Assembly (NCBI GenBank): GCA_023426265.1
Contig: JAFABA010000204.1
Location: 1-6,039, forward strand
Direction: 5' to 3'
Source: Bacillota bacterium
GTDB taxonomy: Bacteria; Bacillota; Clostridia; Christensenellales; CAG-138
DNA length: 6,039 nt
Made by a program: the position numbers and the translations under genes. This document shows positions 5,824-6,039 of the stretch, piece by piece. Numbering within the stretch: position 1 is the first letter of the stretch; each line of letters begins with the position of its first letter. The notes beneath the pieces were generated by a model that saw only the letters and a program-made list of their open reading frames with translations, did not search any database and was not told the DNA's origin.

Positions 5824-6039
5824 TTATAAGACGTCTCCAAGTATGAATGTAAAAGTTGTCAAGTCCCCCGGTGTATTCTCAACAGATATACTGCCACCCA
5901 GCCGCCCAATAGACGCTTTGGCGATTGCAAGCCCAAGACCATACCCGCCGTTTTCCGCCGTACGTGACGGGTCGGCTCGATAAAATCTGTCGAATATCTT
6001 CGGCAAATCTTCTTTCGCAATCGGTTTCCCGCTATTTTG
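5824..6039 (-). CDS. Sensor histidine kinase, C-terminal ATPase end (5' part outside window)
   Basis: Only the last 71 residues are in the window; the frame is open to the right edge. They are the end of a HATPase_c domain, the ATP-binding part of a two-component sensor kinase. NSGKPIAKEDLPKIFDRFYR carries the F-box (FDRFYRADPSR), followed by the glycine-rich G2 box GGYGLGLAIAK and the final strand TTFTFILGDVL. The G1 region reads NSGKP rather than DxGxG, a variant I know from many Firmicute kinases of this type, so it need not mean loss of function. The sensor domain, the phosphorylated His and the N-box lie outside, so the signal sensed is unknown. The gene is convergent with the GH5 gene and probably belongs to a separate unit, with its response regulator to the right. 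Confidence 0.9.
   Translation of the reverse strand, partial: QNSGKPIAKEDLPKIFDRFYRADPSRTAENGGYGLGLAIAKASIGRLGGSISVENTPGDLTTFTFILGDVL

Noticed and set aside
1..6039. CRISPR arrays, insertion sequences, tRNA or rRNA genes
   Set aside because: I saw no regularly spaced repeats, no transposase-like protein, no terminal inverted repeats and no tRNA or rRNA signature on either strand.

Overview
The window reads as a chromosomal sugar-utilisation locus from a Gram-positive, Clostridia-like Firmicute of moderate GC. The grounds are strong AGGAGG-type ribosome binding sites, extended -10 promoters, a lipoprotein-type sugar-binding protein, a LacI regulator with a VSNVI recognition helix, and a GH5 subfamily 2 cellulase domain close to the Bacillus and Clostridium type. 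The assignment to Clostridia is inferred; no rRNA or other marker gene is present.

Layout, left to right. Positions 1-4607 hold four genes, all on the minus strand, so transcription runs right to left: lacI-type repressor (3591-4607), sugar-binding lipoprotein (1867-3321), MalF/UgpA-type permease (843-1745) and MalG/UgpE-type permease (1-827, running off the left edge). This is a CUT1-family ABC importer without an ATPase in view. On the plus strand, divergent from the repressor, lies a GH5_2 glycanase (4866-5768) with no signal peptide. Convergent with it, 5824-6039 is the C-terminal end of a sensor histidine kinase that enters from the right edge and probably belongs to a neighbouring two-component system.

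The two larger intergenic regions (3322-3590 and 4608-4865) carry most of the regulatory content. A good minus-strand promoter at 3543-3571 and a -10-like element at 3394-3399 each abut a near-palindrome with a central CG. A related element lies between the lacI promoter and its start codon, and a weaker one lies in the GH5 leader. The simplest model is one LacI-family repressor controlling its own gene, the transporter operon and possibly the GH5 gene. A 12-bp perfect hairpin between the binding-protein gene and the permease genes probably sets their expression ratio.

The working hypothesis is that short beta-1,4-glucan oligosaccharides (or a related beta-glucan or mannan oligosaccharide) are captured by the lipoprotein, imported through the two permeases with a shared MsmX-type ATPase, and cut in the cytoplasm by the GH5 enzyme. 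The parts are all known families and I see no evidence of a wholly new system. The points most worth checking are the operator set, the apparently cytoplasmic GH5_2 enzyme and the structured leader of the transporter mRNA.
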